Part shown: piece after piece, positions 8,105-16,433 of the stretch
How the letters are laid out: each line of letters opens with the position of its first letter
How positions within the stretch are numbered: position 1 is the stretch's first letter
Source of the DNA: JBEKCP01 sp049509515
GTDB lineage: Bacteria; Planctomycetota; Planctomycetia; Pirellulales; Thermoguttaceae
Assembly (NCBI GenBank): GCA_049509515.1
Contig: JBEKZV010000024.1
Location: 1 to 64,000 of the forward strand
DNA: 64,000 nt
Reading direction: 5' to 3'
Translations under genes and position numbers: made by a program
The notes under the pieces: generated by a model
The model's input: only the letters and a program-made list of their open reading frames with translations
Databases searched by the model: none
What the model was told of the DNA's origin: nothing

Positions 8105-8197
8105 AGGGCCGGTCGTGAAGGCAGCGCGGTGACGGGGAGGGATTTCACGCAAAGGCGCGAAGGCGCAAAGCCGCGAAGCCCATTGGCCGAAACCGCG

Positions 8198-8893
8198 CTA
8201 AAGTTCGCTTTCGTCCACTTTCTCGCCGCCGTCGGGCGTGACGAGGGCGTTGTAGAGATCGTCCCCGATGTCGCCGCGCAGGACAGGGACGTGGCCATCG
8301 CAAAAGCCAACGTTGGCCCCGCGGGGATGGTTCGAGCGGACGTTCTCCACCATCCGCCCGACCGTAAAGCCGACCCGCCCCGGATCCGTGTCCCACCACT
8401 CATGCGCCCTGTCGGCTCTCAGGTTCTCGCCGAGCAGAAGGGTGGTCGCCGTTCCGTCGTGGTTGCCCACGTAGTTCAACGACAGGCCCTTACCGTCCAT
8501 GCAGATCTTGGTGTTCACAGCGTAAGCGCACGGCCCGTCCCCGGGGCCGGGGCTCGGAGGCGGATCGGAGGGGCAGAACATTACTTCCAGGGGCTTCTTC
8601 TGCGGCTCGCCCTTCTCCCACGTTTTCCAGAGATCGAGGCGGTCGAGGTGCGGAAGAAGCATAACCACCCAGCTCACGTCCCGCCCAGCCAGTTCTTGCT
8701 TGAAGCCGGGAAACTTCTTGTGTGCGGCCTCAAAGTTCAGGAGCGCCAAGGTGAGCTGCTTCTCGTGATTGTTGCAGTTCGCCCAGCGCGCAGACTCGCG
8801 GGCGGACTCGATCCCTTTCAACAGAACCGCCACAGCCACGCCGATAACTAGCATGACCACAAGCACTTCGACCTGAGTCAGCCCGCGGCGCAT
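8198..8893 (-). CDS. DUF1559 protein with type IV pilin-like N-terminus
   Basis: The 231-residue protein begins MRRGLTQVEVLVVMLVIG, a prepilin-type cleavage and methylation motif followed by a membrane helix. The body has the planctomycete DUF1559 layout and ends with a GANVGFCDGHV (H-x-DG type) motif. Members of this family are exceptionally expanded in Planctomycetota and are thought to be pseudopilin-like surface or secretion components. The start at 8893 is chosen because the signal begins there; a longer frame to 8938 lacks support. It is monocistronic. Confidence 0.88.
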   Translation of the reverse strand: MRRGLTQVEVLVVMLVIGVAVAVLLKGIESARESARWANCNNHEKQLTLALLNFEAAHKKFPGFKQELAGRDVSWVVMLLPHLDRLDLWKTWEKGEPQKKPLEVMFCPSDPPPSPGPGDGPCAYAVNTKICMDGKGLSLNYVGNHDGTATTLLLGENLRADRAHEWWDTDPGRVGFTVGRMVENVRSNHPRGANVGFCDGHVPVLRGDIGDDLYNALVTPDGGEKVDESEL

Positions 8894-9007
8894 AGGCGCC
8901 TCCGGCAGAGGGCGGAGGTGATCTTCCCGAATGGGCACATTATAACGCGCCGCGGGTAGGCCAGCAACGGCCCTTCCGGCTTCATCCTTGATCCTTATCC
9001 TTGATCG

Positions 9008-9994
9008 CTACGGCACGAGGACGATCTTGCCGGCCAGGGTGTTCTTCTTCTGGAGCGTGGCGGCTTCCTGCAGGCGGTGCGCCTCGGCGGCCTCGGAGAG
9101 CTTCATCACCCGGTCGATCTGCGCCCGGAGCTTGCCGCGGGCCAGCCAGCGGTTCATCTCCGCCGCCGATTTCCGCTGTTCGTCCGCCGGGGCGTTGAAC
9201 ATGGCCAACCCCAGCAGCCGGCCGTCCTTCAAGTAGAAGGGACCGATGGGCAGGGGCGAGCGGGCCTCGCGCCCGGCGAGCACGACGATGCGGCCCCGCT
9301 GGGCCAGGTGGCGGACAGCCCGCTCCAGGTTCGGCTCGCGGAGGTTCTCGAACCACACGTCGACCGGCCCGAAGCGAGCGAGGGCCTCTTCCAGGTCGCC
9401 CGTCTTGTAGTTCACCACCACGTTGGCCCCCAGCCGGCGGCAGATCTGCAGCTTGGCATCGTTGCCGGCGGTGGTCATGACCCGCGCGCCGACGGCCCGC
9501 GCCATCTGCACCACGCACGACCCGACCCCGCCCGACCCGCCGAACACGAAGACTTGCTCGCCCATCTTCAAGCGGGCGTCGCGGAACAGGGCCAGGTGGG
9601 CCGTGATGCCCACCAGCGCCACGGCCGCGGCATCCTGGAACGAAACCTCCTCCGGCATGGGATAGAGCCACGGCTCCTCGACCGCGGCGAAGTCGGCAAA
9701 CGTCCCCTGCCGTCCCAGCAGTCCCTGGTTGCTACCCCAGACGCGGTCTCCGGCCTTGAACCGCTCGGCCTCGGGGCCGACGGACTCGACGACTCCCGCC
9801 AGGTCGCAACCGACAATGAACGGCTGGGGGAGGTCCGCCGTCACCAGGCCCGAGCGAATGTACGTGTCGATCGGATTGACCGCGACGGCCTTGACCTTGA
9901 CGAGGACCTGATTTCCCGTGGGCTTGGGCTTCGGCAGGTCGCCATAGACGATCACCTCCGGCGGTCCAACCTTCTTGATGTAAGCAGCTTTCAC
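9008..9994 (-). CDS. zinc-independent quinone oxidoreductase, MDR family
   Basis: The 328-residue enzyme belongs to the medium-chain dehydrogenase/reductase superfamily (zeta-crystallin/QOR branch). The N-terminal catalytic domain runs KAAYIKKVGPPEV to the GCDLAGVVESVG region. The Rossmann nucleotide site is at VFGGSGGVGSCVVQMARAVGA. The clustered Cys ligands of zinc alcohol dehydrogenases are absent. It probably reduces quinones or enones using NADPH in the cytoplasm. It is monocistronic, and its start faces a 528-bp gap. Confidence 0.85.
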   Translation of the reverse strand: MKAAYIKKVGPPEVIVYGDLPKPKPTGNQVLVKVKAVAVNPIDTYIRSGLVTADLPQPFIVGCDLAGVVESVGPEAERFKAGDRVWGSNQGLLGRQGTFADFAAVEEPWLYPMPEEVSFQDAAAVALVGITAHLALFRDARLKMGEQVFVFGGSGGVGSCVVQMARAVGARVMTTAGNDAKLQICRRLGANVVVNYKTGDLEEALARFGPVDVWFENLREPNLERAVRHLAQRGRIVVLAGREARSPLPIGPFYLKDGRLLGLAMFNAPADEQRKSAAEMNRWLARGKLRAQIDRVMKLSEAAEAHRLQEAATLQKKNTLAGKIVLVP

Positions 9995-10522
9995 GATGAT
10001 CCTGTACTGGGTACTGTCGCCTGACTTCGGAGAAAGAGAGCAATATATTCTATTTCACGGCTTGCCGATAGAGCTTGCCACATTTATTCTTCGCCCAGCC
10101 TGCCGAAAAGCCAATGACCATACTTCGGCAGGGAACAATCCCCAAGAGAAGGTGGCCCCGCCTGCTGGCCGTGCGGTACCGCGTGGGATCCCGGGAAAGA
10201 CACCAGGGAGCCCAAACTGCCCGCGGGGCGGCGTGGCCCGCGTCCGTAGCCCGCCTTAAGCGATTCTCCGGGCGGGAACCGCCTAAAGGTGGCACTATGA
10301 ACGGCTCATTTTCGACTACGGACGGCATAAACGCCATGCAGCCGAGCAGCCGGCCGACCCGCCGACCCGCTACGCAGGTACCCCGGGCCGGCCCGGGGTG
10401 CCCCGGCCGCCCCCCGCCCGCTGCTCTCGCCTGGACACTTTCGCCAGGACACCCTTGTACCCCCGGCGGCGGTCTTATAGACTATAAGGTTCCAACCCGC
10501 TCAAACCGAGTGCAGGACAGTC
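9995..10522. other. intergenic region upstream of rplU
   Basis: No credible gene is present. The left part is AT-richer and is probably the leader of the quinone oxidoreductase on the minus strand. At 10376-10411 is a GC-rich palindromic segment (GGTACCCCGGGC...GGGGTGCCCC) that resembles the sequence inserted in araA at 21990-22036. At 10474-10488 is a 15-nt perfect palindrome just upstream of rplU. Confidence 0.6.
10474..10488. promoter_or_regulatory. palindrome in rplU leader
   Basis: CTTATAGACTATAAG is a perfect 7-1-7 palindrome 34 bp before the rplU start. It contains TATAG/TATAAG, which could serve as a -10 box in either direction, and TTGTAC lies upstream at 10455. It may be simply the promoter or an operator; the sequence alone does not decide. 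Confidence 0.35.
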
Positions 10523-10867
10523 ATGTACGCGATCATCGAAGACGGCAGCCACCAACTGAAAGTCGAAGAAGGCCAGCAGATCGACATCGACTACCGAGAT
10601 CTGCCGGCGGGCGAGGAAGTGAAGTTCGAGCGGGTCCTGGCCTGCCGCGATGAGAGCGGCCTGCGGATCGGCCGTCCCACGCTCGCCTCGGCCGTGGTCA
10701 CGGCCCGCGTGGTCTCGGTGGTGCAGGGCCCGAAGCTCGTGGTCCAGAAGATGCGCCGCCGCAAGAACTACCGGCGACGGACCGGCCACCGGCAGCTTTT
10801 CACCCGGGTGACGATCGAGAAGATCTCGGCCGGCGCAGAGGTTTCTGCTCCTCCGCAAGAGGGGTAG
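10523..10867 (+). CDS. rplU: 50S ribosomal protein L21
   Basis: The 114-residue protein matches L21 along its length: MYAIIEDGSHQLKVEEGQ at the start, the basic KMRRRKNYRRRTGHRQLFT segment that binds 23S rRNA, and TRVTIEKI. The ribosome site AGGA is about 6 nt before the ATG. In most bacteria rpmA (L27) follows immediately, but here the next gene on the strand is ferritin and no L27 frame is present nearby. Confidence 0.95.
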   Translation: MYAIIEDGSHQLKVEEGQQIDIDYRDLPAGEEVKFERVLACRDESGLRIGRPTLASAVVTARVVSVVQGPKLVVQKMRRRKNYRRRTGHRQLFTRVTIEKISAGAEVSAPPQEG

Positions 10868-11058
10868 GGTGCGAAAGGTGGCGCGTCTCGTGGGGTAGTG
10901 CGCCCCGGCGGAGGGGTCGAATTGTGCGTTCCGGCCGGTGCGAAGCCGCAGGCGGCGCCCCCTCCGGTCTGCGAAGCCGCCCGCGGTCAACGGCGCCCCT
11001 CTGGCCCGCCTGCATATGATTTAGCAGTCCACCACCAACCCGACAGGAGATGGCGACC

Positions 11059-11553
11059 ATGCTGAAGTCCAATCTTCAGGACGCGCTGAACGACCAGATG
11101 AACGCCGAGCTTGCCTCCGCGTATCTCTACCTTTCGATGGCGGGATATTTCGAGTCGCGGAGCCTTCGCGGCATGGCGCGTTGGATGCAGGTCCAGGCGC
11201 AGGAGGAATGGCGGCACGCCATGAAGTTCTTCCAGCACGTGGTGGATCGCGGCGGCCGCGTCGCCTTGCAGCAGATCGACGCCCCGAAGGAGAAATGGAA
11301 CTCGGTCCAGGAGGTCTTCCAGGACGCCTTGAGTCACGAATGCCAGGTCACCGGGCGGATCCACGGCCTGGTGAAGCTGGCCGCCAGCGAAGCCGACTTC
11401 GCCACGCACGCCTTCCTGCAATGGTTCGTCAACGAGCAGGTCGAGGAAGAAGCCAACGCGCAGTTGGTCGTCGATAAGCTCAAGTGGATCGGCGACGCCA
11501 ACGTCGGCTTGCTGTTTCTCGATTCCGAGCTCGGCAAACGCGGGGCGGAGTAG
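11059..11553 (+). CDS. ftnA: ferritin (bacterial, non-heme)
   Basis: The 164-residue four-helix ferritin oxidises and stores iron as a 24-mer cage. Ferroxidase ligands are visible in NDQMNAELASAYLYLSM, QAQEEWRHAMKFF (Glu-x-x-His) and FVNEQVEEEANA. ATG 11059 has AGGAG 9 nt upstream, better than ATG 11050, which abuts the ribosome site. It is the first gene of an oxidative-stress group: peroxiredoxin, metal permease and flavodiiron protein follow on the same strand. Confidence 0.93.
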   Translation: MLKSNLQDALNDQMNAELASAYLYLSMAGYFESRSLRGMARWMQVQAQEEWRHAMKFFQHVVDRGGRVALQQIDAPKEKWNSVQEVFQDALSHECQVTGRIHGLVKLAASEADFATHAFLQWFVNEQVEEEANAQLVVDKLKWIGDANVGLLFLDSELGKRGAE

Positions 11554-11577
11554 ACGAATTAGGAATTCGCAGAATAA

Positions 11578-11638
11578 TGGTGGGGCTCGCCGACCATCCT
11601 GCGCACGGTGCCCGACGGTGCCCGTCGACCCACCCTGC
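11578..11638. repeat. R1 element, right half
   Basis: TGGTGGGGCTCGCCGACC... through GTCGACCCACCCTG matches the right half of the R1 element at 1068-1167, with a locally duplicated CGGTGCCCG. It lies between the ferritin and peroxiredoxin genes. Confidence 0.7.
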
Positions 11639-11697
11639 CCCCTTGGCGCCAAGACCCAAGACTTAAGGCCGAAGACCCGAGACGAAAGGACCCGATC

Positions 11698-12288
11698 ATG
11701 TGCTGCCTGGTTACCAAGCCCGCCCCCGATTTCACCGCCACGGCCGTCATGCCGGACAATGCCATGACCGAGCTGCGGCTGTCGTCCTACCGGGGCAAGT
11801 ACGTCCTGCTGTTCTTCTATCCGCTGGACTTCACGTTCGTCTGCCCGTCGGAGATCATCGCCTTCGACAAGGCGCTGGCGAAGTTCAAGCAGAAGAACAC
11901 GGAGGTGCTGGGCGTTTCGGTGGATTCGCAGTTCACGCACCTCGCCTGGAAGAACACGCCGCGGAACCAGGGCGGTTTGGGCCCGATCGGCTACCCGCTG
12001 GTGGCCGACCTCAAGAAGAGCATCGCGGAGGCCTACGGCGTGCTGACGCCGGGGGGCGTCGCCCTGCGCGGCCTGTTCCTGATCGACAAGGAGGGGATCG
12101 TCCGCCACGCCCTGGTGAACGACCTCCCGCTGGGACGCAGCGTCGACGAGGCCCTGCGGGTGCTCGACGCCCTGCAGTTCACCGAGGCCCACGGCGAGGT
12201 CTGCCCGGCCAACTGGCGGCCCGGCGAAGAGGCCATGAAGCCCACCGCCAAGGGCGTCGCCGAGTACCTGGGCAAGCACGCCACGTGA
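11698..12288 (+). CDS. typical 2-Cys peroxiredoxin (AhpC/Prx1 type)
   Basis: The 196-residue thiol peroxidase reduces H2O2 and organic peroxides. Peroxidatic Cys49 is in DFTFVCPSE and resolving Cys169 is in GEVCPANW, the pattern of typical 2-Cys peroxiredoxins. The start MCCLVTKPAPDF at 11698 fits the family N-terminus, with AAAGGA upstream. The extra N-terminal Cys2-Cys3 pair is unusual. The next gene begins 16 bp after the stop, so it is probably co-transcribed with the permease. Confidence 0.93.
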   Translation: MCCLVTKPAPDFTATAVMPDNAMTELRLSSYRGKYVLLFFYPLDFTFVCPSEIIAFDKALAKFKQKNTEVLGVSVDSQFTHLAWKNTPRNQGGLGPIGYPLVADLKKSIAEAYGVLTPGGVALRGLFLIDKEGIVRHALVNDLPLGRSVDEALRVLDALQFTEAHGEVCPANWRPGEEAMKPTAKGVAEYLGKHAT

Positions 12289-12304
12289 CGCCGCCAAGAC
12301 ATTG

Positions 12305-13411
12305 ATGCACCTCCTGCTGGACATCACCGGGCGGAGCTGGCTCGTGCTGGGCGAGATGGCCCCCTACCTGCTCTTCGGATTCGCCATGGCCGGCCTGCTG
12401 TCGGTGCTCATCTCGCCGGAGTGGACGGAGCGGCACCTGGGCGGGCGGGGGCTGCGGCCGGTGCTGGAGGCGGCGGCGTGGGGCATCCCCCTGCCGCTGT
12501 GCTCGTGTAGCGTGATCCCGGTCGTCGCCTCGATGCGGCGGCACGGGGCCAGCCGCGCGGCCGCTACGGCCTTCCTGCTGTCCACCCCGCAGACCGGTGC
12601 GGACAGCATCGCGGCGACCTACGCCATGCTTGGCCCGGTGTTCGCAATCTTCCGGCCCGTGGCCGCCCTGCTGAGCGGCATCCTGGGCGGGTGCCTGGTG
12701 CTGGTGTTCGGCGAAAGCCGGCTGGCCGGCCCGGGAGAACCGCCCGAGATGGCCCCCTGCACCGAGGCTTGCTGCACCGGCGACCGGCGGCGGGGCATCC
12801 TGCGGCGGGCCGTCCGCTACGGCTTCGTCACCATGCCCCGCGACCTGGCCGCCCCCCTGGCCGCCGGCATCCTCCTGGCCGGCGCGATGACCGCCCTGGT
12901 ACACCCCGACCAGTTGCAACACTCGCTCGGCGGCGGGCTGGTCTCGATCCTCGTCTTGATGGCCGTGGGCATCCCGCTCTACGTCTGCGCGACCGCCTCG
13001 GTGCCCATCGCCAGGGCCCTGATCTACCTGGGCGCGTCGCCGGGGGCCGCCTTGGCCTTCCTCATCGCCGGCGCCGCCACCAACTTCTCCACCCTGCCGG
13101 TGATCTGGAAAGTTCTGGGCCGGCGGACCGCGGTCTGCTACCTGCTGACCGTCGCCGCCAGCGCGGTCTTCTGCGGACTGCTGCTGGACCTCGTGACGCG
13201 CTGGGTGGGCGACTGGATGCCGCCGCTTGGCGCTGCCGGCCATGCGATGGGGGAAGGCGGCTGGGGGTCGAGCCTGTGGGCCGCCGCCTTGCTGGCCGTT
13301 TTGGTGCTCTCGTATCCGCTGTCGCGGACGCCCCGCACGCCCGCCGGGCCTGCCGCCCCCGCGGCCGACAAGCCCTGCTGCTGCGAGGCCGACGCGACGC
13401 ACAAACATTAG
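12305..13411 (+). CDS. SO_0444-family metal efflux permease
   Basis: The 368-residue multi-pass membrane protein is of the DUF318/ArsP-like permease superfamily. Two symmetric halves carry conserved IPLPLCSCSVIPV near the N-terminus and IPLYVCATASVPIARAL in the second half, with Cys residues likely to coordinate metal. A cytosolic loop (CTEACCTGD) and a C-terminal CCCEADATHKH tail are further metal-binding candidates. SO_0444-type members are annotated as Cu/Zn efflux transporters. The start follows the peroxiredoxin stop by 16 bp. Substrate is not established from sequence. Confidence 0.85.
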   Translation: MHLLLDITGRSWLVLGEMAPYLLFGFAMAGLLSVLISPEWTERHLGGRGLRPVLEAAAWGIPLPLCSCSVIPVVASMRRHGASRAAATAFLLSTPQTGADSIAATYAMLGPVFAIFRPVAALLSGILGGCLVLVFGESRLAGPGEPPEMAPCTEACCTGDRRRGILRRAVRYGFVTMPRDLAAPLAAGILLAGAMTALVHPDQLQHSLGGGLVSILVLMAVGIPLYVCATASVPIARALIYLGASPGAALAFLIAGAATNFSTLPVIWKVLGRRTAVCYLLTVAASAVFCGLLLDLVTRWVGDWMPPLGAAGHAMGEGGWGSSLWAAALLAVLVLSYPLSRTPRTPAGPAAPAADKPCCCEADATHKH

Positions 13412-13431
13412 TTTCCGTTGCGGAAACAACG

Positions 13432-13658
13432 GTAGGGTGGGCAGAGCGCAACGAGTCCCACCGATAGAGGAAGACTGAAGCACGAAATCCCAAACACCAA
13501 ATCCCAAACAAATCCAAAACACCAACGGCGCGGCGTCTCTGTCATTGTGGTTTCGGTGATTTGAGATTGTTTGGGATTTGGAGCTTCGGATTTGGAACTT
13601 AGAAAAGAGATGGGGCTCGCCGACCATGTTGCGCATGGTGCCCGTCGTCCCACCCTAC
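13432..13658. repeat. R1 element interrupted by an R2 element
   Basis: 13432-13462 is the left half of R1 (GTAGGGTGGGCAGAGCGCAA) and 13611-13658 is the right half (TGGGGCTCGCCGACC to CCCACCCTAC). Between them, at 13481-13600, is an R2 repeat built of CCAAATCCCAAACAAATCC-type arms and their inverse. R2 therefore appears inserted into R1. Confidence 0.7.
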
Positions 13659-13682
13659 AATCTCGCATTCCCAGGAAAAGCC

Positions 13683-14903
13683 ATGAACCACCCGCTGCGT
13701 CCTGACGTCTTCTGGGTCGGCGCGATCGACTGGACGGTCCGCGACTTCCACGGCTTCGATACGCCCCGCGGCACGAGCTACAACGCCTACCTCGTCCGCG
13801 ACGCCCGCACCGCCCTGGTGGATACGGTCAAGGCGGAGTTTGCCGACGCGCTGCTGGAGAACGTGGCCGCGGTGCTCGGCCAGGACCACCCGGACGCCGC
13901 TGCCCCGCCCGCCCGGCTGGATTACGTGGTCGTCAACCATGCCGAGCTGGACCATGCGGGGGCGGTGCCCGAAGTTTTGCGGGCCCATCCGGCGGCAACC
14001 GTCGTTTGCAACAGCAAGTGCCGCGCCGCGCTGGCAGCCCACTTCGACACGGCGGCGTGGAAGTTCCAGGTCGTCGCCGAGGGCCAGACGCTCGACCTGG
14101 GCCGGCACCGCTTGACGTTCTACGATACGCCCATGGCCCATTGGCCCGAGTCGATGTGGACCTGCCTGGCCGGCGAGCGGCTCCTGTTCTCGATGGACGT
14201 CTTCGGGCAGCACCTGGCCGGCGGGCCGCGATTTGACGACCAACTGCCGCTGGAAATCGTGCTGGACGAGGCGAAGACCTACTTCGCCAACATTTTCCTG
14301 CCCTATCCGAAGGCCGTGGCGATGAGCCTCCAGAAGCTCCGCCCGCTGGAGATCGACGTGATCGCCCCCAGCCACGGGGTCATCTGGCGGTCGGGCGTGC
14401 CGCGGATCGTCGAAGCCTACGAGCGGTGGGTCGCCGGCCGCCCGCGGGCCAAGGTGGTCGTGCTCTACGACACGATGTGGCACAGCACCCGCGCCATGGC
14501 CGAGGCGATTCTCGAAGGCGCATCGCAGCCGGGCGTCGAGGTGGAGCTGGTCCGCGTAGGAGCGACGAGCCTGACGCGGATCGCCGCGGAGGTCATGGAT
14601 GCCGCCGCAGTGGCGGTGGGCTCGCCTACGCTCAACCGCGGCCCCATGCCCGCCGTGGCCGCCGTGCTGAGTTACCTCCAGGGGCTGAAGCCCTCGGGCA
14701 AGGCGGCGTTGGCCTTCGGCTCCTACGGTTGGGGCCCCGGCGGACCGGAAGCCATCCACGACGCCCTGCCGGCCCTCGGCTGGGAGCCATGCTCGCCGCC
14801 GCTGCGGTCCAAGTACCGGCCCACCCCCGACATCCTGGCCGCCTGCCGCGCCGCCGGAAAGCAACTGGCCGACCTGGCCGTGAAGGCAGTGGGCAGCGGC
14901 TAG
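13683..14903 (+). CDS. flavodiiron protein (A-type flavoprotein)
   Basis: The 406-residue protein has an N-terminal metallo-beta-lactamase-like diiron domain and a C-terminal flavodoxin domain. Diiron ligands are visible in NHAELDHAG (His86, Glu88, Asp90, His91), AHWPES, FSMDVFG and PSHGVIW. The FMN domain starts near KVVVLYDTMWHSTRAMAEAI. Such proteins reduce O2 to water and/or NO to N2O using rubredoxin or other donors, protecting anaerobic metabolism. It follows ferritin, peroxiredoxin and the permease. A clear ribosome site AGGAAA precedes the ATG. Confidence 0.93.
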   Translation: MNHPLRPDVFWVGAIDWTVRDFHGFDTPRGTSYNAYLVRDARTALVDTVKAEFADALLENVAAVLGQDHPDAAAPPARLDYVVVNHAELDHAGAVPEVLRAHPAATVVCNSKCRAALAAHFDTAAWKFQVVAEGQTLDLGRHRLTFYDTPMAHWPESMWTCLAGERLLFSMDVFGQHLAGGPRFDDQLPLEIVLDEAKTYFANIFLPYPKAVAMSLQKLRPLEIDVIAPSHGVIWRSGVPRIVEAYERWVAGRPRAKVVVLYDTMWHSTRAMAEAILEGASQPGVEVELVRVGATSLTRIAAEVMDAAAVAVGSPTLNRGPMPAVAAVLSYLQGLKPSGKAALAFGSYGWGPGGPEAIHDALPALGWEPCSPPLRSKYRPTPDILAACRAAGKQLADLAVKAVGSG

Positions 14904-14930
14904 TGGGCGGCGGGAGAAGGCACCAAGAGC

Positions 14931-14970
14931 CCGCCGACCGACCATGCTGCGCACGGTGCCCGCGGCGGGT
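14931..14970. repeat. R1-type palindromic fragment
   Basis: CCGCCGACCGACCATGCTGCGCACGGTGCCCGCGGCGG contains the R1 core ACCATGC-TGC-GCA(t/c)GGT. It is flanked by CCGCCG/CGGCGG, making a hairpin just after the flavodiiron gene, where it could also act as a transcription end. Confidence 0.5.
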
Positions 14971-15007
14971 TCGGCGCGCGGTGGGCAGCGTGTCCCTACC
15001 CATTTCG

Positions 15008-15379
15008 TCACGGGTGCGGGGTGATCGCAATGATGGTGATTTCACGTTCCCCGGGACCGTAACACCAAAACACCCGATAGGCCCCGGGCGTCTCGTGCTG
15101 GGCGTAAGCCTCAGCCTCAAAGACCTTCTCACCCTGCTTGTAAGGGTGAGGAAGCGAGCGGTACGGATGGGTCTGCAAACCCGGATGCCGGGGGTTCTCT
15201 TGAAGGTGTTTCAATGTCTTGACGACCTGCTTGAATAAGCCGGCATCCTTGGAACTTCTCGTCTTCTTGGATTTTCCGGCCGGGGCACGCTTCTCGGCCC
15301 GGTCTTTCAATACCTGATACTGGCTTATGGCTCGCTTGGTCCACTTTATACTTCTGAACGCTAGCCTTTGGCCTTTCAT
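15008..15379 (-). CDS. RelE/ParE-like toxin
   Basis: The 123-residue protein has a basic N-terminus (FRSIKWTKRAISQYQVLKDRA) and a C-terminal strand block KVFEAEAYAQHETPGAYRVFW followed by CYGPGEREITIIAITPHP. The Y-R-V-F-W and I-T-I-I-A-I strands are typical of the RelE/ParE toxin fold, though the toxin is longer than usual because of a Lys/Ser-rich insert near residues 30-50. It lies 57 bp downstream of a small AbrB-like gene on the same strand, as expected for an antitoxin-toxin pair. Whether it cleaves mRNA or targets gyrase is unknown. Confidence 0.65.
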   Translation of the reverse strand: MKGQRLAFRSIKWTKRAISQYQVLKDRAEKRAPAGKSKKTRSSKDAGLFKQVVKTLKHLQENPRHPGLQTHPYRSLPHPYKQGEKVFEAEAYAQHETPGAYRVFWCYGPGEREITIIAITPHP

Positions 15380-15436
15380 TTTTTTCGCCTTTCATCGCGG
15401 GGTTATTGGGACGGTACGTCGGTTGCAGCGTTAAGA

Positions 15437-15706
15437 TCACTCGTCAAGCTCGCTGGCCAGGGAACTATCGAGATCGAGGTCAGGCGGGTTTTCGGCGAAT
15501 TCCCGGTTCTTCGCCTGCCGCAGGCCCTGCGTAACCATCTCCAGAGCCTCGTGGTTCTCCCAGAGCCATGCTTCGTTCTCCGGGATGACTCGGGCCTTGA
15601 CGATCCGCACTTCGGATGGGCTGATTCGCTCAATCATCACGGGGCTGTTGGCGAAGGCATTGCCCAGCGCAACCCGCCCCCTGCTGTCTGCCATCTTGGT
15701 TGTCAT
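15437..15706 (-). CDS. antitoxin-like protein, SpoVT/AbrB-type N-terminus
   Basis: The 89-residue protein begins TTKMADSRGRVALGNAFANS, resembling the swapped-hairpin AbrB DNA-binding start. An acidic tail (ENPPDLDLDSSLASELDE) would bind the toxin. It is first in the minus-strand operon with the toxin at 15008-15379. AGGAGA lies 7 nt before the ATG, and a near-consensus promoter is at 15742-15770. Confidence 0.65.
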   Translation of the reverse strand: MTTKMADSRGRVALGNAFANSPVMIERISPSEVRIVKARVIPENEAWLWENHEALEMVTQGLRQAKNREFAENPPDLDLDSSLASELDE

Positions 15707-15741
15707 GTGAATCTCTCCTATTTCATCTAGAGGTTGAGGTT

Positions 15742-15770
15742 ATTATACTTCACAGTGGGCAGGTGGGCAA
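15742..15770 (-). promoter_or_regulatory. sigma70-type promoter of the toxin-antitoxin pair
   Basis: Reading the minus strand, -35 TTGCCC, a 17-nt spacer, then a perfect -10 TATAAT, with transcription starting about 30 bp before the antitoxin ATG. It is one of the best-scoring promoters visible in the window. Confidence 0.6.
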
Positions 15771-15838
15771 GTGGGTATTTCCCACAATCGACATCTCAGG
15801 CTGGGTTCGTTAACCGACACCCCCACTTGTGGTGTATC

Positions 15839-16390
15839 TCAGTGCCTGGTCAACGGGGCTCGGCCGATGGCGGGCTGGCGCGGCCGTTGGGCCGGCGGGC
15901 CGTGAGGGGTCGGCACATGGGGCGGCTGCCGGGCGCGGATCTCGAAACCCTTCGCCACCAGTCCATGCCGGGCCAGCTCGGTTTGCCAAGCGGCCTTCTG
16001 GGTCCTGAGCGCGCGGCGGGCCGCCGCGCAAAGCCGGCGAAGTCGCCGCCGCTCTTCAGCCGGCGCCCGTAGCGCGGCCAGCAGTTGCCGCAACCGCCCG
16101 GCCAATTCGGCCGACCGCCCCACGTAGATCCATTTCTGCCGGCCGTGGCGGCAATAGACCACGCGGAAGTACGGCCCCAGTCGCCGGCCGCGATACGCGC
16201 GGTACGTGGCCCGTATCGCACCGCTTTCGGCCAGCGCGCGGCCCGCGGCGAGCATCCGTTTTCGGAGGGTTTTGAACCTGGCATCGGCCTGTTTTTCATT
16301 GGGCGCCTCCGCGGGCCGCGCGGGCGGCGATGGTTTTTTGGTCCTGGTTTTTCGGAGCGATTCGAACCTGGCATCGATCGCGTATTTCAC
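15839..16390 (-). CDS. DUF6788-like protein
   Basis: The 183-residue basic protein has a central YRGRRLGPYFRVVYCRHGRQ motif and a KWIYVGRSAELAGRLRQLLA stretch, the signature of a small family often annotated DUF6788. The family is frequent in accessory DNA, and its function is unknown. N- and C-terminal extensions are rich in Arg, Pro and Lys and look disordered. It lies 43 bp downstream of the gene at 16434-16751 on the same strand and is probably co-transcribed with it. Confidence 0.6.
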   Translation of the reverse strand: MKYAIDARFESLRKTRTKKPSPPARPAEAPNEKQADARFKTLRKRMLAAGRALAESGAIRATYRAYRGRRLGPYFRVVYCRHGRQKWIYVGRSAELAGRLRQLLAALRAPAEERRRLRRLCAAARRALRTQKAAWQTELARHGLVAKGFEIRARQPPHVPTPHGPPAQRPRQPAIGRAPLTRH

Positions 16391-16433
16391 TTGGCGTCTG
16401 CTCCGGCCGCGTGGGCCGCGGTGGTTTTTGGTC

